Shown here piece by piece: positions 15,011-23,152 of a stretch of 64,000 nucleotides of DNA. Numbering within the stretch: position 1 is the stretch's first letter; the number at the start of each line of letters is the position of its first letter. A model generated the notes under the pieces. The model was not told where the DNA came from. It ran no database searches and saw only the letters and a list, made by a program, of their open reading frames with translations. The position numbers were made by a program, and so were the translations under genes. Source of the stretch: Parenemella sanctibonifatiensis (GTDB taxonomy: Bacteria > Actinomycetota > Actinomycetes > Propionibacteriales > Propionibacteriaceae); contig NZ_NMVJ01000009.1 of the NCBI RefSeq assembly GCF_002250565.1, forward strand, positions 1 to 64,000, in the 5' to 3' direction.

Positions 15011-15095
15011 CAACCTCAGCGGACTGTAGTTGTGCAGGTCATTGGGCCCATTTTGGCTGCGCAACCGCACGGGACTGTAGTTATGCAGGTTGTGG
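15011..15095 (-). repeat. BIME-like repeat family 2, copy B
   Basis: Reverse-oriented 93%-identical partner of the copy at 13879-13963; together they bracket the DUF559 gene as 85-bp inverted repeats. Confidence 0.9.
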
Positions 15096-15174
15096 CTTGG
15101 AAGGGTGCCGGGGACGGCGGTAGGCCCGTACGCCCACGCCGAGGCCCGCCGCGTACGGCCCCGACCCAACGCAA

Positions 15175-15200
15175 AGGGCCGGCCCACGCGGACCGGCCCT
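15175..15200 (-). terminator. Intrinsic terminator of the idonate-type dehydrogenase gene
   Basis: AGGGCCGG / CCGGCCCT arms with a 10-nt loop; on the minus strand the hairpin is followed by TTTGCGTT. It begins 16 bases after the stop codon. Confidence 0.75.
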
Positions 15201-15215
15201 CAGAAGCGTGGTGGA

Positions 15216-16262
15216 TCAGACGTCGCCCTGCAGGGCGACCAGGACCTTGCCCGACGCCTGCGAGTCGTGCGCCACGGCAAATGCCTCGTGGACATCCTTG
15301 GCGGCGAAGGTGTGGGTGAGGATCTGGTCGATCTCGGGGTGCTGATCGAGGATGCCGATGGCCTCCTCGACCTCCGCGTCGAAGCGGAAGGAGCCGAGGA
15401 TCTGCAGTTCCTGGTTGACCAAGCTGGCCAGGTTCAGCTGGATCGGGGCGTTCGGCAGGATGCCGACCTGGACCAGGATGCCGCGTGGCTTCAGGCCGTT
15501 GATGCAACCCTGGACGGAGACCGGAGCCGAGGAGCACTCGAGCGCCACGTCGAAGGTCTTCGCGGGGATCTCGGCCTCGCGTACGTTGATGACCTCGTCG
15601 GCGCCGACCAGCTTGGCCCGCTCCAGCGGCCCGTCGAGCACGTCGGTCACGGTGACCTTGGCGGCCCCCTTGACCTTGGCCGCGAAGGCAGTCAGCAGGC
15701 CGATCGGGCCCGCGCCGGCGACCAGCACGTTCTTGCCCTCGACGCCGGTGGTCTCGCCGTTGGCCTGGACCACGTTGTACGCGAGGTTGACGCCGTGCAG
15801 CGCCACACCGAGCGGCTCGGCCAGCGCGGCGCGCTTCTGCGGCAGGCTCTCGGGCAGGGTGAGGATCGAATCGCGACCGATGATCAGGTAGTCGCTCATC
15901 GCGCCCTGACGGTGCGGGGTGGTCGCCGCGCTGCCGAGGTAGGACCCACCCGGACGCAGGTGCCGCAGGTTTTCCATCCCCTCAACATCGGGGCCGAAGC
16001 CGGCCGGATGCACGGTCACGGGCGTGCCCTGGGCGTACGTTCCGGACGGATCAGCGTCGATGCGACCGGACAGTTCGTGCCCGGGGACCAGCGGTTCGGT
16101 GATGGTGAACGCGCCGTTGGCGCCGTTCTCGTAGTAGTGCATGTCGGATCCGCAGATGCCGACGTAGTCGATCGCAATCCGGACCTCATCGGGCCCCGGC
16201 TGGGGCACCTCGGTGTTCGCGACGATCATGTCCTGTTTGCCTCGAATAACCACGCTCTGCAT
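15216..16262 (-). CDS. L-idonate 5-dehydrogenase-like medium-chain dehydrogenase
   Basis: A 348-residue NAD(P)-dependent sugar-acid or polyol dehydrogenase. Catalytic zinc region 'YVGICGSDMHYY' and 'PLVPGHELSGRI' in the N-terminal GroES-like domain; Rossmann motif VLVAGAGPIGLL in the middle. The 'GSDMHYYENG' pattern is that of the L-idonate/sorbitol dehydrogenase branch. The lobe that normally carries four cysteines for the structural zinc has none here ('GPDVEGMENLRHLRPGGSY'), so that zinc is absent. ATG lies seven bases after a TAGGAT -10 box (leaderless); a longer open frame upstream runs into the divergent gene and is rejected. It is divergent from the reductase gene and close to a TRAP transporter, suggesting a sugar-acid catabolic block. 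Confidence 0.8.
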   Translation of the reverse strand: MQSVVIRGKQDMIVANTEVPQPGPDEVRIAIDYVGICGSDMHYYENGANGAFTITEPLVPGHELSGRIDADPSGTYAQGTPVTVHPAGFGPDVEGMENLRHLRPGGSYLGSAATTPHRQGAMSDYLIIGRDSILTLPESLPQKRAALAEPLGVALHGVNLAYNVVQANGETTGVEGKNVLVAGAGPIGLLTAFAAKVKGAAKVTVTDVLDGPLERAKLVGADEVINVREAEIPAKTFDVALECSSAPVSVQGCINGLKPRGILVQVGILPNAPIQLNLASLVNQELQILGSFRFDAEVEEAIGILDQHPEIDQILTHTFAAKDVHEAFAVAHDSQASGKVLVALQGDV

Positions 16263-16358
16263 ACGTATGATCCTAGTCCCTCGCACGGAATTGACCGAGC
16301 CGCGACCAGCCGACGACCCTGTGTCGAAAAGTGGACATGTCCAGCTACGATCAGGAAC
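16263..16358. promoter_or_regulatory. Divergent promoter region with 12-bp palindrome
   Basis: TAGGAT (16270-16275, minus) and TACGAT (16346-16351, plus) are -10 boxes seven bases from the two divergent start codons. TGGACATGTCCA at 16332-16343, directly before the plus -10, is a perfect palindrome and a good operator candidate, perhaps for the nearby IclR protein (inference). Confidence 0.55.
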
Positions 16359-17276
16359 GTGAATCGGCAGGCAACAGTGGGTTTGATCGGTCCCGGACGC
16401 ATGGGCGCGCCCATGGCATCCAACATTCTGGCCGGGGGTTTGGGCGTCCATGTGATGGCCCGACGGCCCGAAGCGGCCGCGGAGCTGGTCGACCAGGGCG
16501 CGACGGTCGCCGCACGCGCTGCCGACCTTCCCGCCGCCTGCGCGACGGTGCTGGCCGTGCTGCCCGACCTGCCGCAGCTGCAGCCGCTGCTCGAGGGCCC
16601 CGACGGCCTGTACGCCGGAGCCGCGGCCCACCCCGAACCGACGGTGCTGGTCATCTGCTCCACCTCCTCACCCCAGGGTGTGCGTGACCTGGCCGCCGAA
16701 GCGGCCGAGGCGACCAACGGGCAACTCCGGGTCGTCGACGCGCCGATCAGCGGTGGCGAGGTCGGCGCCCAGAACGCTCAGCTGGCGATCATGGTTGGCG
16801 GCGCCGAGGAAGACATCCAGCAGGTGCTGCCGGCCCTGGCCCACTGCGGCACCCCCACCGTGATGGGTGCGCTGGGCAGCGGCGAGGTGGCCAAGGCCTG
16901 CGGCCAGCTCATCGTCGCCGCCACCATGGCCGCCGTCGCCGAGGCGTCGGTGCTGGCCGAGTCGGCCGGCCTGGACATCTCGGCCCTGATGGACGCGCTC
17001 GGTGCCGGTCTGGCCGATTCGCGGCTGCTGCAACAGAAGCGAGACAAGATCGTCAACCGCGACTACAGCACCACGGGGGCGCTGGCGTACATGCGCAAGG
17101 ACCTGGGCTTCGCCAGCCAGGAGGCCGCCGTCCACGGCACCGAACTGCAACTCACCGAGAAGCTGCGCGAGATGTACGGCCAGGTCGTCGACGCCGGTCT
17201 GGGCGAACAGGACCTCGCCGTCATTCACCATTTTCTTCGGGAGCAGCGGTCGAACCCGACTCCAGAACATCCCTGA
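16359..17276 (+). CDS. 3-hydroxyisobutyrate dehydrogenase family reductase
   Basis: A 305-residue beta-hydroxyacid dehydrogenase. N-terminal NAD(P) motif GLIGPGRMGAPMASNI, substrate loop 'VDAPISGGEVGA', and the catalytic-lysine helix 'SGEVAKACGQLIVAATMAAVAEAS'. The family includes tartronate-semialdehyde (2-hydroxy-3-oxopropionate) and 3-hydroxyisobutyrate dehydrogenases; sugar-acid neighbours favour the former, but the sequence alone does not decide. GTG follows AGGA and a -10 box seven bases upstream; a very long open frame upstream is antisense to the dehydrogenase gene and not real. Its last 56 bp overlap the end of the convergent IclR gene. Confidence 0.85.
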   Translation: MNRQATVGLIGPGRMGAPMASNILAGGLGVHVMARRPEAAAELVDQGATVAARAADLPAACATVLAVLPDLPQLQPLLEGPDGLYAGAAAHPEPTVLVICSTSSPQGVRDLAAEAAEATNGQLRVVDAPISGGEVGAQNAQLAIMVGGAEEDIQQVLPALAHCGTPTVMGALGSGEVAKACGQLIVAATMAAVAEASVLAESAGLDISALMDALGAGLADSRLLQQKRDKIVNRDYSTTGALAYMRKDLGFASQEAAVHGTELQLTEKLREMYGQVVDAGLGEQDLAVIHHFLREQRSNPTPEHP

Positions 17277-18030
17277 GTTCACGCAGTTCGGCGATGATCA
17301 GCTGACGATGTCGAGGGGTCAGCCCTGCCCGCGGCAGTGACGCCCCGACCGCCAGGGGAGTGTTGTGGCGGCCGCCACGCTCCACCCGCACCGCAATACC
17401 GACCACTCCTGGGTTGGTCTCGCCCTCGTCGACGGCAAAACCGCGGGCCCGGGTGCGCTGCAGCTTGCGCAACAGCTGGGGCAGATTGGCCGTGGACTCA
17501 CTGGTCCACATCGGGAACTTGTCCGGGCCGCTGTAGCGCTCGCTCACCTCGTCATCGTCGAGCCCTGCCAGCAACACGGTGCCGACCGCGGTGATCGCCG
17601 CAGGGAACGAGTCACCGGGCGCCGCCGACACGAACAGCGGCGAGCGGCCAGTGTGGCGGGTCAGATAGAGCACCTCGGTGCCGGCCAACGCGGCCAGCTG
17701 GACCAGCTCTCTGCTCAACCCGTAGAAGGCTTGGGTGGCGTGCCGGAACTCGGCTGCCACGTCATAGCTGCGCAGGAAGCCCGACGCCAGGCGCAGTACG
17801 CCAGCGTCCAGGCTGTACCGGGACCGCTCGCGTCGCACCAGACCGGCGGCCTCCAACGAGGTCAGCAGGCCCAGGGTCGAGGATTTGGCGAGGCCGAGCC
17901 CGCGGGCGATCTGGCTGAGGCCCATCGGCTTGGCCTCCTCGGCGAGGAGGTGCAACAGATGGCCCGTGCGACTGGCTGCTGGCGAACCGCCGGCCGGGAC
18001 CACCGGCTGGGGGGTGACGGTTTCGGCCAT
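17221..18030 (-). CDS. IclR-family transcriptional regulator
   Basis: A 269-residue regulator: N-terminal winged helix ('GLSQIARGLGLAKSSTLGLLTSLEAAGLVRRE', about residues 35-85) and the C-terminal effector domain with 'LAALAGTEVLYLTRHTGRSPLFVSAAPGDSFPAAITAVGTVLLAG' and 'GFAVDEGETNPGVVGIAV'. It is the last gene of the TRAP/dehydrogenase group: its ATG lies one base after the 2-hydroxyacid dehydrogenase stop. It probably controls the sugar-acid genes with a small carboxylate as effector (inference). Tail overlap of 56 bp with the convergent reductase gene is unusual. Confidence 0.88.
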   Translation of the reverse strand: MAETVTPQPVVPAGGSPAASRTGHLLHLLAEEAKPMGLSQIARGLGLAKSSTLGLLTSLEAAGLVRRERSRYSLDAGVLRLASGFLRSYDVAAEFRHATQAFYGLSRELVQLAALAGTEVLYLTRHTGRSPLFVSAAPGDSFPAAITAVGTVLLAGLDDDEVSERYSGPDKFPMWTSESTANLPQLLRKLQRTRARGFAVDEGETNPGVVGIAVRVERGGRHNTPLAVGASLPRAGLTPRHRQLIIAELRELRDVLESGSTAAPEENGE

Positions 18031-18031
18031 G

Positions 18032-19081
18032 TCAGTAGAACTGCACCGTGTCGACAAGGTTGCGGAGCTCGACGCCGTCGAGCAGACGCCCGGCGTTCTC
18101 GGCGAACAGCTCGGCGATGAGGCGGTCCTCGTCCGCGTGCAGGGCAGCGGTGTGCGGGGCGATGACGACCTGGGGGAAGGACCACAACTCGGAGTCGGCC
18201 GGCAATGGCTCGACCGCGGTGACGTCCAGAGCCGCGAAGCTGACCTGGCCGCTGTGCAGTGCCTCGATCAGGGCCGGCTCGTCGATCGCATTGCCACGGC
18301 CGACGTTGGCGATGATGACGCCGGGCTTGGCGGCGGCCAGCTCCGCGGCGCCGATCATGCCGGCCGAAGCAGAGGTGCCCGGGACCGCGGCGACGATGGC
18401 GTCACAGTCGGTGACCGCCTCCAGCACCTGGTCGGTGCCATAGACCTCGACCGCGCCTTCGGTCGGCTGCGGGTGGGAGCGTACGCCGACGACCTCGGCG
18501 CCCAGGGCGGTGAAGGCCTGTGCGATGCCGCGGCCGATGTGACCGAGCCCGACCACGCAGATGCGCATGTCGAAGACCTGCTTCATCGGCCAGCGGGTCG
18601 GCCAGGAGCGTTCGGCCTGCAGCTTCTGCAGTCGGGGCAGTTCCTTGGCGCCGGCCAGCACTCCGAAGAGTGCCCACTCGGTCAGGGTGCGGCTGTGGGC
18701 GCCGGCCGAGGTGGTCCACTTGATCCGATCCAGGTCGGCCTGCTCGAGGCCAGCGGCCTTGATCTGGGCGCCGCCACCGGCGGCCATGGTCTGCACCCAG
18801 CGCAGCTTCGGGTTGCGGCGCACCGTCTCGGCCAGCAGGGCCGGATCGGTGTCGGGGATGCCATAGAGGGCTTCGGCCGAGTGGACCAGTTCCTCAAAAC
18901 GGGCCTGCTGCTCTGGCGTACGCCGGAAGTCGGGATCCCCCTCATGGTCGCCGACCCAGCGCATGGGCGGCAGCAGATCCTGCTCGACCACCAGGTCGAT
19001 GCGCGGCTCGCGCTCGGTGAGCAGGTCACACAGCTCCGGCTCGAGCGGGGTGGCGATGACAACACGAAGACGAGAAGTCAT
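18032..19081 (-). CDS. D-2-hydroxyacid dehydrogenase (NAD(P)-dependent)
   Basis: A 349-residue D-isomer-specific dehydrogenase of the phosphoglycerate-dehydrogenase fold. Cofactor motif VVGLGHIGRGIAQAF, catalytic Arg in 'IIANVGRGNAIDEPAL', Glu in 'ALDVTAVEPLPADSELW' and His in 'VIAPHTAAL'. 'AGAHSRTLTEWALFGVLAG' is the helix usual for 2-ketoacid/hydroxypyruvate-type reductases. ATG follows GGAG at six bases; the open frame further upstream is in the terminator region. Position between the TRAP permease and the IclR gene suggests reduction or oxidation of an imported 2-hydroxy or 2-keto acid. Confidence 0.85.
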   Translation of the reverse strand: MTSRLRVVIATPLEPELCDLLTEREPRIDLVVEQDLLPPMRWVGDHEGDPDFRRTPEQQARFEELVHSAEALYGIPDTDPALLAETVRRNPKLRWVQTMAAGGGAQIKAAGLEQADLDRIKWTTSAGAHSRTLTEWALFGVLAGAKELPRLQKLQAERSWPTRWPMKQVFDMRICVVGLGHIGRGIAQAFTALGAEVVGVRSHPQPTEGAVEVYGTDQVLEAVTDCDAIVAAVPGTSASAGMIGAAELAAAKPGVIIANVGRGNAIDEPALIEALHSGQVSFAALDVTAVEPLPADSELWSFPQVVIAPHTAALHADEDRLIAELFAENAGRLLDGVELRNLVDTVQFY

Positions 19082-19128
19082 GGAGGGCTCCAATGGGCGT
19101 ACTGAAGGATGGGGGTGAGAAAAGCCGG

Positions 19129-19160
19129 AGCCGGGCGGGGCGCAGGACACCCGCCCGGCT
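19129..19160 (-). terminator. Hairpin between dctM and the 2-hydroxyacid dehydrogenase gene
   Basis: Perfect 11-bp arms AGCCGGGCGGG / CCCGCCCGGCT, followed on the minus strand by CTTTTCT. It would lower expression of the two distal genes relative to the transporter. Confidence 0.65.
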
Positions 19161-19180
19161 GCGGGTCAAGGGGATGCCTG

Positions 19181-20494
19181 TCAGGGAACGAGCCCGGCCA
19201 GGCGGGGGAGGAAGAGCGACAGATCGGGCACGAACTGGATGAGCAGCAGCATCGCGATCAGGGCTCCGAAGAAGGGCAACATCGGCTTGAAGACATCTTC
19301 GACCTTCTGTCCGGCGACGCGAGCGCCGACGAACAACACGGGTGCCGATGGCGGTGAGATCACCGCGATACACATGTTGAAGGTGATCATGATGCCGAAG
19401 TGGACCGGATCGATGTCGTACTGCTGGACAGCGATCGGCAGGAAGATCGGCGTGAAGATCAGGATCGCCGGGGTGGCGTCCAAGGGGATGCCGACGATCA
19501 GCAACACCACCATCATGATCAGCAGGAAGACGACTTTCGAGTCGGTGATCGACACCAGCCACTCGCCGAGCAGGAAGGGAATGTCGGCGTAGGTCATCGC
19601 GAAGGACATGATGCTGGACAGCGCGATCAGGAAGACCACCACGGAGCTGGTCCGGGTCGCGTTCAGCAGCAGCTTCGGGAAGTCCTTGACGGTCACCTCG
19701 CGATAGATCATCGAGAGCACCAGGGCGTACACCACAGCGATCGCTGCACCCTCGGTCGGGGTGAAGATGCCGCCGACGATGCCGCCGATCACGATGATGA
19801 TCAGGCCCAGGCTCGGGATCGCCTTGAGGAAGATCTTCAACCCCTCGACGAAGGGCGGGAAGCCCGCGCCGCGGAGCTCGGGACGCTTGCGGGCGTAGAA
19901 GAAGATGACCACCATGCAGGTGAGCATCCAGAGCAGGCCGGGGATGTAGCCGGCCAGGAACAGCGCACCGATCGAGGCCTGGGAGACCAGACCATAGACG
20001 ATGAGCGTGTTCGACGGCGGGATCAGCATGCCGGAGGGAGCCGCGGAGATGTTGGCCGCCGCGGCCCAGCGCATGTCGTAGCCGGCCTTCTTCTGGGCCG
20101 GGCTCATGATCGCGCCGACCGCCGACGCACCCGCCAACGACGAGCCGGAGATCGATCCGAAGAGCGCGTTGGCGACGATGCTGGTCTGCGACAGGCCACC
20201 GGGCATCTTGCCGGTGAGGGCCTTGGCCAGATCAATCAATCGCTGGGCGATACCGCCCTGGTTCATGATGGCGCCAGCCAACACGAACAAGGGGATGGCC
20301 AACAGTGGGTAGGAGTCCAGACCCGTGTAGATCTGCTGGGCCGAGTCATCGATACCCAGCCGCGGGCCCATCAGGATCATCATCGAGATCGCCGACGGCA
20401 GGCCGATGGCCACCGAGACCGACACGCCGATCGCCATCAGGGCAAACATGCCCACGATCATGATCGTGCCGACGAGAAGAGCTGTTTCTTCCAT
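19181..20494 (-). CDS. dctM: TRAP transporter large permease (DctM)
   Basis: A 437-residue integral membrane protein with about 12 helices, the sodium-driven transport subunit of a TRAP (tripartite ATP-independent periplasmic) system. Family marks: 'GLPSAISMMILMGPRLG', 'ANALFGSISGSSLAGASAVGAIMSP', 'SNTLIVYGLVSQASIGALFLAGYIPGLL' and 'GIPLDATPAILIFTPIFLPI'. It starts two bases after the dctQ stop. Together with DctQ and DctP it should import a dicarboxylate, sialic or sugar acid; nearby dehydrogenases favour a sugar acid. Confidence 0.93.
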   Translation of the reverse strand: MEETALLVGTIMIVGMFALMAIGVSVSVAIGLPSAISMMILMGPRLGIDDSAQQIYTGLDSYPLLAIPLFVLAGAIMNQGGIAQRLIDLAKALTGKMPGGLSQTSIVANALFGSISGSSLAGASAVGAIMSPAQKKAGYDMRWAAAANISAAPSGMLIPPSNTLIVYGLVSQASIGALFLAGYIPGLLWMLTCMVVIFFYARKRPELRGAGFPPFVEGLKIFLKAIPSLGLIIIVIGGIVGGIFTPTEGAAIAVVYALVLSMIYREVTVKDFPKLLLNATRTSSVVVFLIALSSIMSFAMTYADIPFLLGEWLVSITDSKVVFLLIMMVVLLIVGIPLDATPAILIFTPIFLPIAVQQYDIDPVHFGIMITFNMCIAVISPPSAPVLFVGARVAGQKVEDVFKPMLPFFGALIAMLLLIQFVPDLSLFLPRLAGLVP

Positions 20495-20496
20495 GA

Positions 20497-21033
20497 TCAG
20501 AGCCCTTCCTCAACGATGTCGTCGATGTCCATCTCATTGGGGTCGGCGACCTCAAGCTTCTCCGCAGTGATCGTCTGCAAGATCGAGACGACCTCGTAGA
20601 AGAGGATCAAGGCGCCCGTGATGGGCAGCACCAGGTACAGCACGCCCTCGGTCACCGGGAGGAGCTGAACGGTGTCGGCCCACCGGTCCATGACGATGCC
20701 GCTGCCGCCGTACACGAGGATGACGCCCGCGAAGGCAGCCACGATCAGGTGAGCGAGGATCTCGACCGCCTTGGCGAACTTCTGCGGTACGCGCCGGACC
20801 AAGAAGTCGATGGCGACATCGTCCTTCTCGCCGATCACGTACGCCGCACCGATGAGTCCCTGCCAGATGAAGACGATCCGGCCGGCCGCCTCACTCCAGG
20901 GGCTGCCGGAGTGCAGCACCTGGCGTACGAATACCTGCCAGACCACCAGCAGGACGAGGGCGGCGAACAGTGCGATGCAGAACCAGCGTAGAAACACGTC
21001 TACGCCGGACTTGACTTTCAAGACGGCTTCCAT
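20497..21033 (-). CDS. dctQ: TRAP transporter small permease (DctQ)
   Basis: A 178-residue, four-helix membrane protein. Typical DctQ features: first helix 'FCIALFAALVLLVVWQVFVRQV', then the conserved 'SPWSEAAGRIVFIWQGLIGAAYVIGEKDDVAIDFLV', and a last helix 'GVLYLVLPITGALILFYEV'. It lies 45 bp after dctP and two bases before dctM, the usual P-Q-M order. Confidence 0.9.
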   Translation of the reverse strand: MEAVLKVKSGVDVFLRWFCIALFAALVLLVVWQVFVRQVLHSGSPWSEAAGRIVFIWQGLIGAAYVIGEKDDVAIDFLVRRVPQKFAKAVEILAHLIVAAFAGVILVYGGSGIVMDRWADTVQLLPVTEGVLYLVLPITGALILFYEVVSILQTITAEKLEVADPNEMDIDDIVEEGL

Positions 21034-21078
21034 GGCTCTCCTGATCGGGCTGCCGTGGGTGGATGGGGTGGGACCGAA

Positions 21079-22107
21079 TCAGGCCGGGTTGGCCTGGTTG
21101 GCGGCGTCGACCGCGTCGGCGAGGGCCTGGCGCACGTCGTTGTTGATCGACTGCTCGACCAGCGGGGCGACGGCGGTGCGGAAGGCCTCGGAGTCGACGT
21201 CCTCGATGAACTCGGCATCCACCTCCTTGGCGGCGGCGATGGACTCATCGATGAAGGTCAGGAAGCCTTCGTTCGCCTCGACACGAGCCTCTTCGGCGAG
21301 CTCGAGGAAGACCGTGCGGTCCGCCTCTTCCATCTCGTTGAGCTTGTCGGTGTTGATGAGGAGGTAGTCGGGGATCATCAGGTGACGGGTGTAGGAGTAG
21401 AACTTTGCCACCTCGTCGTGCTTGAGCGCGTGGAAGACCGTCTCGTTGTTCTCCGCGCCGTCGAGGACGCCGCTCTGCAGAGCGGTGTAGACCTCGCCCT
21501 GACCCATCGGCGAGGGGATGCCGCCCATGAGTTCGAGCATCTTCACCTGGGAGTCGGACTGCTGGACGCGGATCTTCATGCCGCCCAAGTCGGCCGGGGT
21601 ACGAACGGCCTTGCTGCCGTAGACGTTGCGGACGCCGGCGAACAGGGCCGACAGCACGGTGATCCGCTTGGATTCTTCGATGGACTTCTTGAGATCCCCC
21701 ATGACGGACTCATCGCTGAAGACCGCGTCCTGCGCCTCGATGCTGGCGAACATGTAGGGGAGGTTGAAGACGATGAAGTCCGGGTTGAAGGACTCCATCA
21801 CCGGGCCGCCGATGTACATCATCTCGACGGTGCCCGCCGAGACGTTCTGGACGACCTCGTTCTGGCTGCCGAGCTGCTCATTGGCATACACCCGGATGCC
21901 GTAGCGGCCATCGGTGCGCTCCTCGAGCTTCTCGCCCATGTTCTTCGCAGCGATGTACTGCGGGTGCTCCTCGGTCTGATTGAAGGCCAGGCGGAAGGTG
22001 GTCTTGCCACCACCGCCACCGCCGGCTCCGTCGCTCGAGCAGGCTGCGCCGAACGCGACGCTCATGCTCGTGAGGCCGGCCAGCAGTGCAAAATCCCTGC
22101 GCTTCAT
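21079..22107 (-). CDS. dctP: TRAP transporter substrate-binding lipoprotein (DctP)
   Basis: A 342-residue extracytoplasmic solute receptor. A lipobox (FGAAC, Cys near residue 23) after a twin-arginine-like MKRRDFALLAG start marks it as a lipoprotein, perhaps exported by Tat. DctP features include 'NQTEEHPQYIAAKNMGEKL', 'GTVEMMYIGG' and the ligand-carboxylate Arg in 'LGGMKIRVQQSDSQ' followed by 'GEVYTALQSGVLDGAENN'. It binds the carboxylate substrate and hands it to DctQM. ATG follows AAGGAG at six bases. It is the first gene of the operon. Confidence 0.92.
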   Translation of the reverse strand: MKRRDFALLAGLTSMSVAFGAACSSDGAGGGGGGKTTFRLAFNQTEEHPQYIAAKNMGEKLEERTDGRYGIRVYANEQLGSQNEVVQNVSAGTVEMMYIGGPVMESFNPDFIVFNLPYMFASIEAQDAVFSDESVMGDLKKSIEESKRITVLSALFAGVRNVYGSKAVRTPADLGGMKIRVQQSDSQVKMLELMGGIPSPMGQGEVYTALQSGVLDGAENNETVFHALKHDEVAKFYSYTRHLMIPDYLLINTDKLNEMEEADRTVFLELAEEARVEANEGFLTFIDESIAAAKEVDAEFIEDVDSEAFRTAVAPLVEQSINNDVRQALADAVDAANQANPA

Positions 22108-22209
22108 CGCGGTACTCCTTGTGTTGCTTGGTGCGGGTGAGGCGTGTCTCGGGAAGCCCCCTCTTCGCGGGCCCGGTTCACGTTGCCGAACGGTGTTCAG
22201 CTGGCCGTA

Positions 22210-22238
22210 ACTTCACCACCAGATTGGGTGAGCGTCAA
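22210..22238 (-). promoter_or_regulatory. Candidate promoter of the TRAP operon
   Basis: On the minus strand TTGACG (22238-22233), a 17-bp spacer and TGAAGT (22215-22210); the -10 is weak. The gap 22108-22410 also holds TTTAC-N7-GTAAA at 22326-22342, a possible operator. Confidence 0.35.
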
Positions 22239-22410
22239 CCCCGCTCAACTGCCGAGACCAAATTGTGATCGTTCGGGTCTTGACTTCCGAGGGGCCAAGT
22301 TTCGGGTGGTACGCCCGAGTACACGTTTACTGTCGGGGTAAATGTCCTGAAACGCCGATGCAGGCGTCAATTCAGCCGATTGGGCCTCGGGTGAGGTTGG
22401 CCGAGGAATC

Positions 22411-23031
22411 TCAGCTGGAAGCGCTCTCCATCGGGCGCACCAAGGTCACCAGGGCGTTGCTCAGCTGCTGTTCGATCGTCTCGGTGCGGCCACGGGCGTC
22501 GGTGCGGACGAAGGTGAACAGCGAGGCGAGGATGGTCAGTGCATCGGCCGGCTCGATGGACAGTTCCAGGCCGCTGTCGGCCAGGGCTTCGGTCAGCATC
22601 GTTCCGATGACTCCGGCGATGCCGGACTCGGCCTCGGCGAACACCGTCCGAAATTCCGGCGTACGCAGGGCGTGCAGCCGGAGCTCCAAGGTCAGGATCC
22701 CCCAGTCCGGTGACATCGCGTGGACGTCCATGAACAGGCGTACAGCGGCGGGGATGTCATCGATGCCCACACCTGTCCCGGCCGTGGCCTCGGCGAGCGC
22801 GCCTTGTGCCCGCTGCAACTGTTCGGCGAACCAGTGGCGTGCCAATTCCGCCATCAACTCGTCCTTGTCGGCGAAATTCGAATAGAACGCGCCGCGGGTG
22901 AAGCCGGCGGTTTCGCAGATGTACTCGACCGAGGCGGCGGCGACACCGCGCTCCACGATTGCCTCCTGGGCGGCGATGATGAGCCGCTCACGGGTCTGCG
23001 CCCGGCGGTTGCTGATCGTCGTCTCGGCCAC
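22411..23031 (-). CDS. TetR/AcrR-family repressor
   Basis: A 206-residue regulator. The N-terminal DNA-binding domain reads 'TRERLIIAAQEAIVERGVAAASVEYICETAGFTRGAFYSNFADKDELM', a textbook TetR helix-turn-helix with the 'GAFYSNF' recognition helix. The C-terminal ligand domain is variable. GTG 23031 is chosen because AGGAGG sits six bases upstream; a frame opening at 23058 would put that site inside the gene. It faces the MMPL/YhgE operon across three tandem operator-like repeats and very likely represses it, as in many TetR-exporter pairs. Confidence 0.9.
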   Translation of the reverse strand: MAETTISNRRAQTRERLIIAAQEAIVERGVAAASVEYICETAGFTRGAFYSNFADKDELMAELARHWFAEQLQRAQGALAEATAGTGVGIDDIPAAVRLFMDVHAMSPDWGILTLELRLHALRTPEFRTVFAEAESGIAGVIGTMLTEALADSGLELSIEPADALTILASLFTFVRTDARGRTETIEQQLSNALVTLVRPMESASS

Positions 23032-23071
23032 GGTGGTCCTCCTGTTCTGGATCATCACTCTAGCGGTTTTG

Positions 23072-23121
23072 GATACAGAGGTGTATCGGATACGATCGCG
23101 TATCGGATGCAGCCCCGTATC
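23072..23121. promoter_or_regulatory. Three tandem TetR operator repeats
   Basis: Three 16-bp sites at a 17-bp step: GATACAGAGGTGTATC, GATACGATCGCGTATC and GATGCAGCCCCGTATC. The first two are 6-4-6 inverted repeats; the third keeps one half-site. They fill the gap between the TetR and MMPL genes. Confidence 0.75.
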
Positions 23122-23152
23122 CCCTTGACCTCGGTTTGTGGCAGGAGTGTCC

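Noticed and set aside
15090-16358. Long N-terminal extension in frame with the 3-hydroxyisobutyrate-dehydrogenase-type gene
   Set aside because: Runs antisense through the idonate-type dehydrogenase and a terminator; the NAD-binding motif begins right after GTG 16359.
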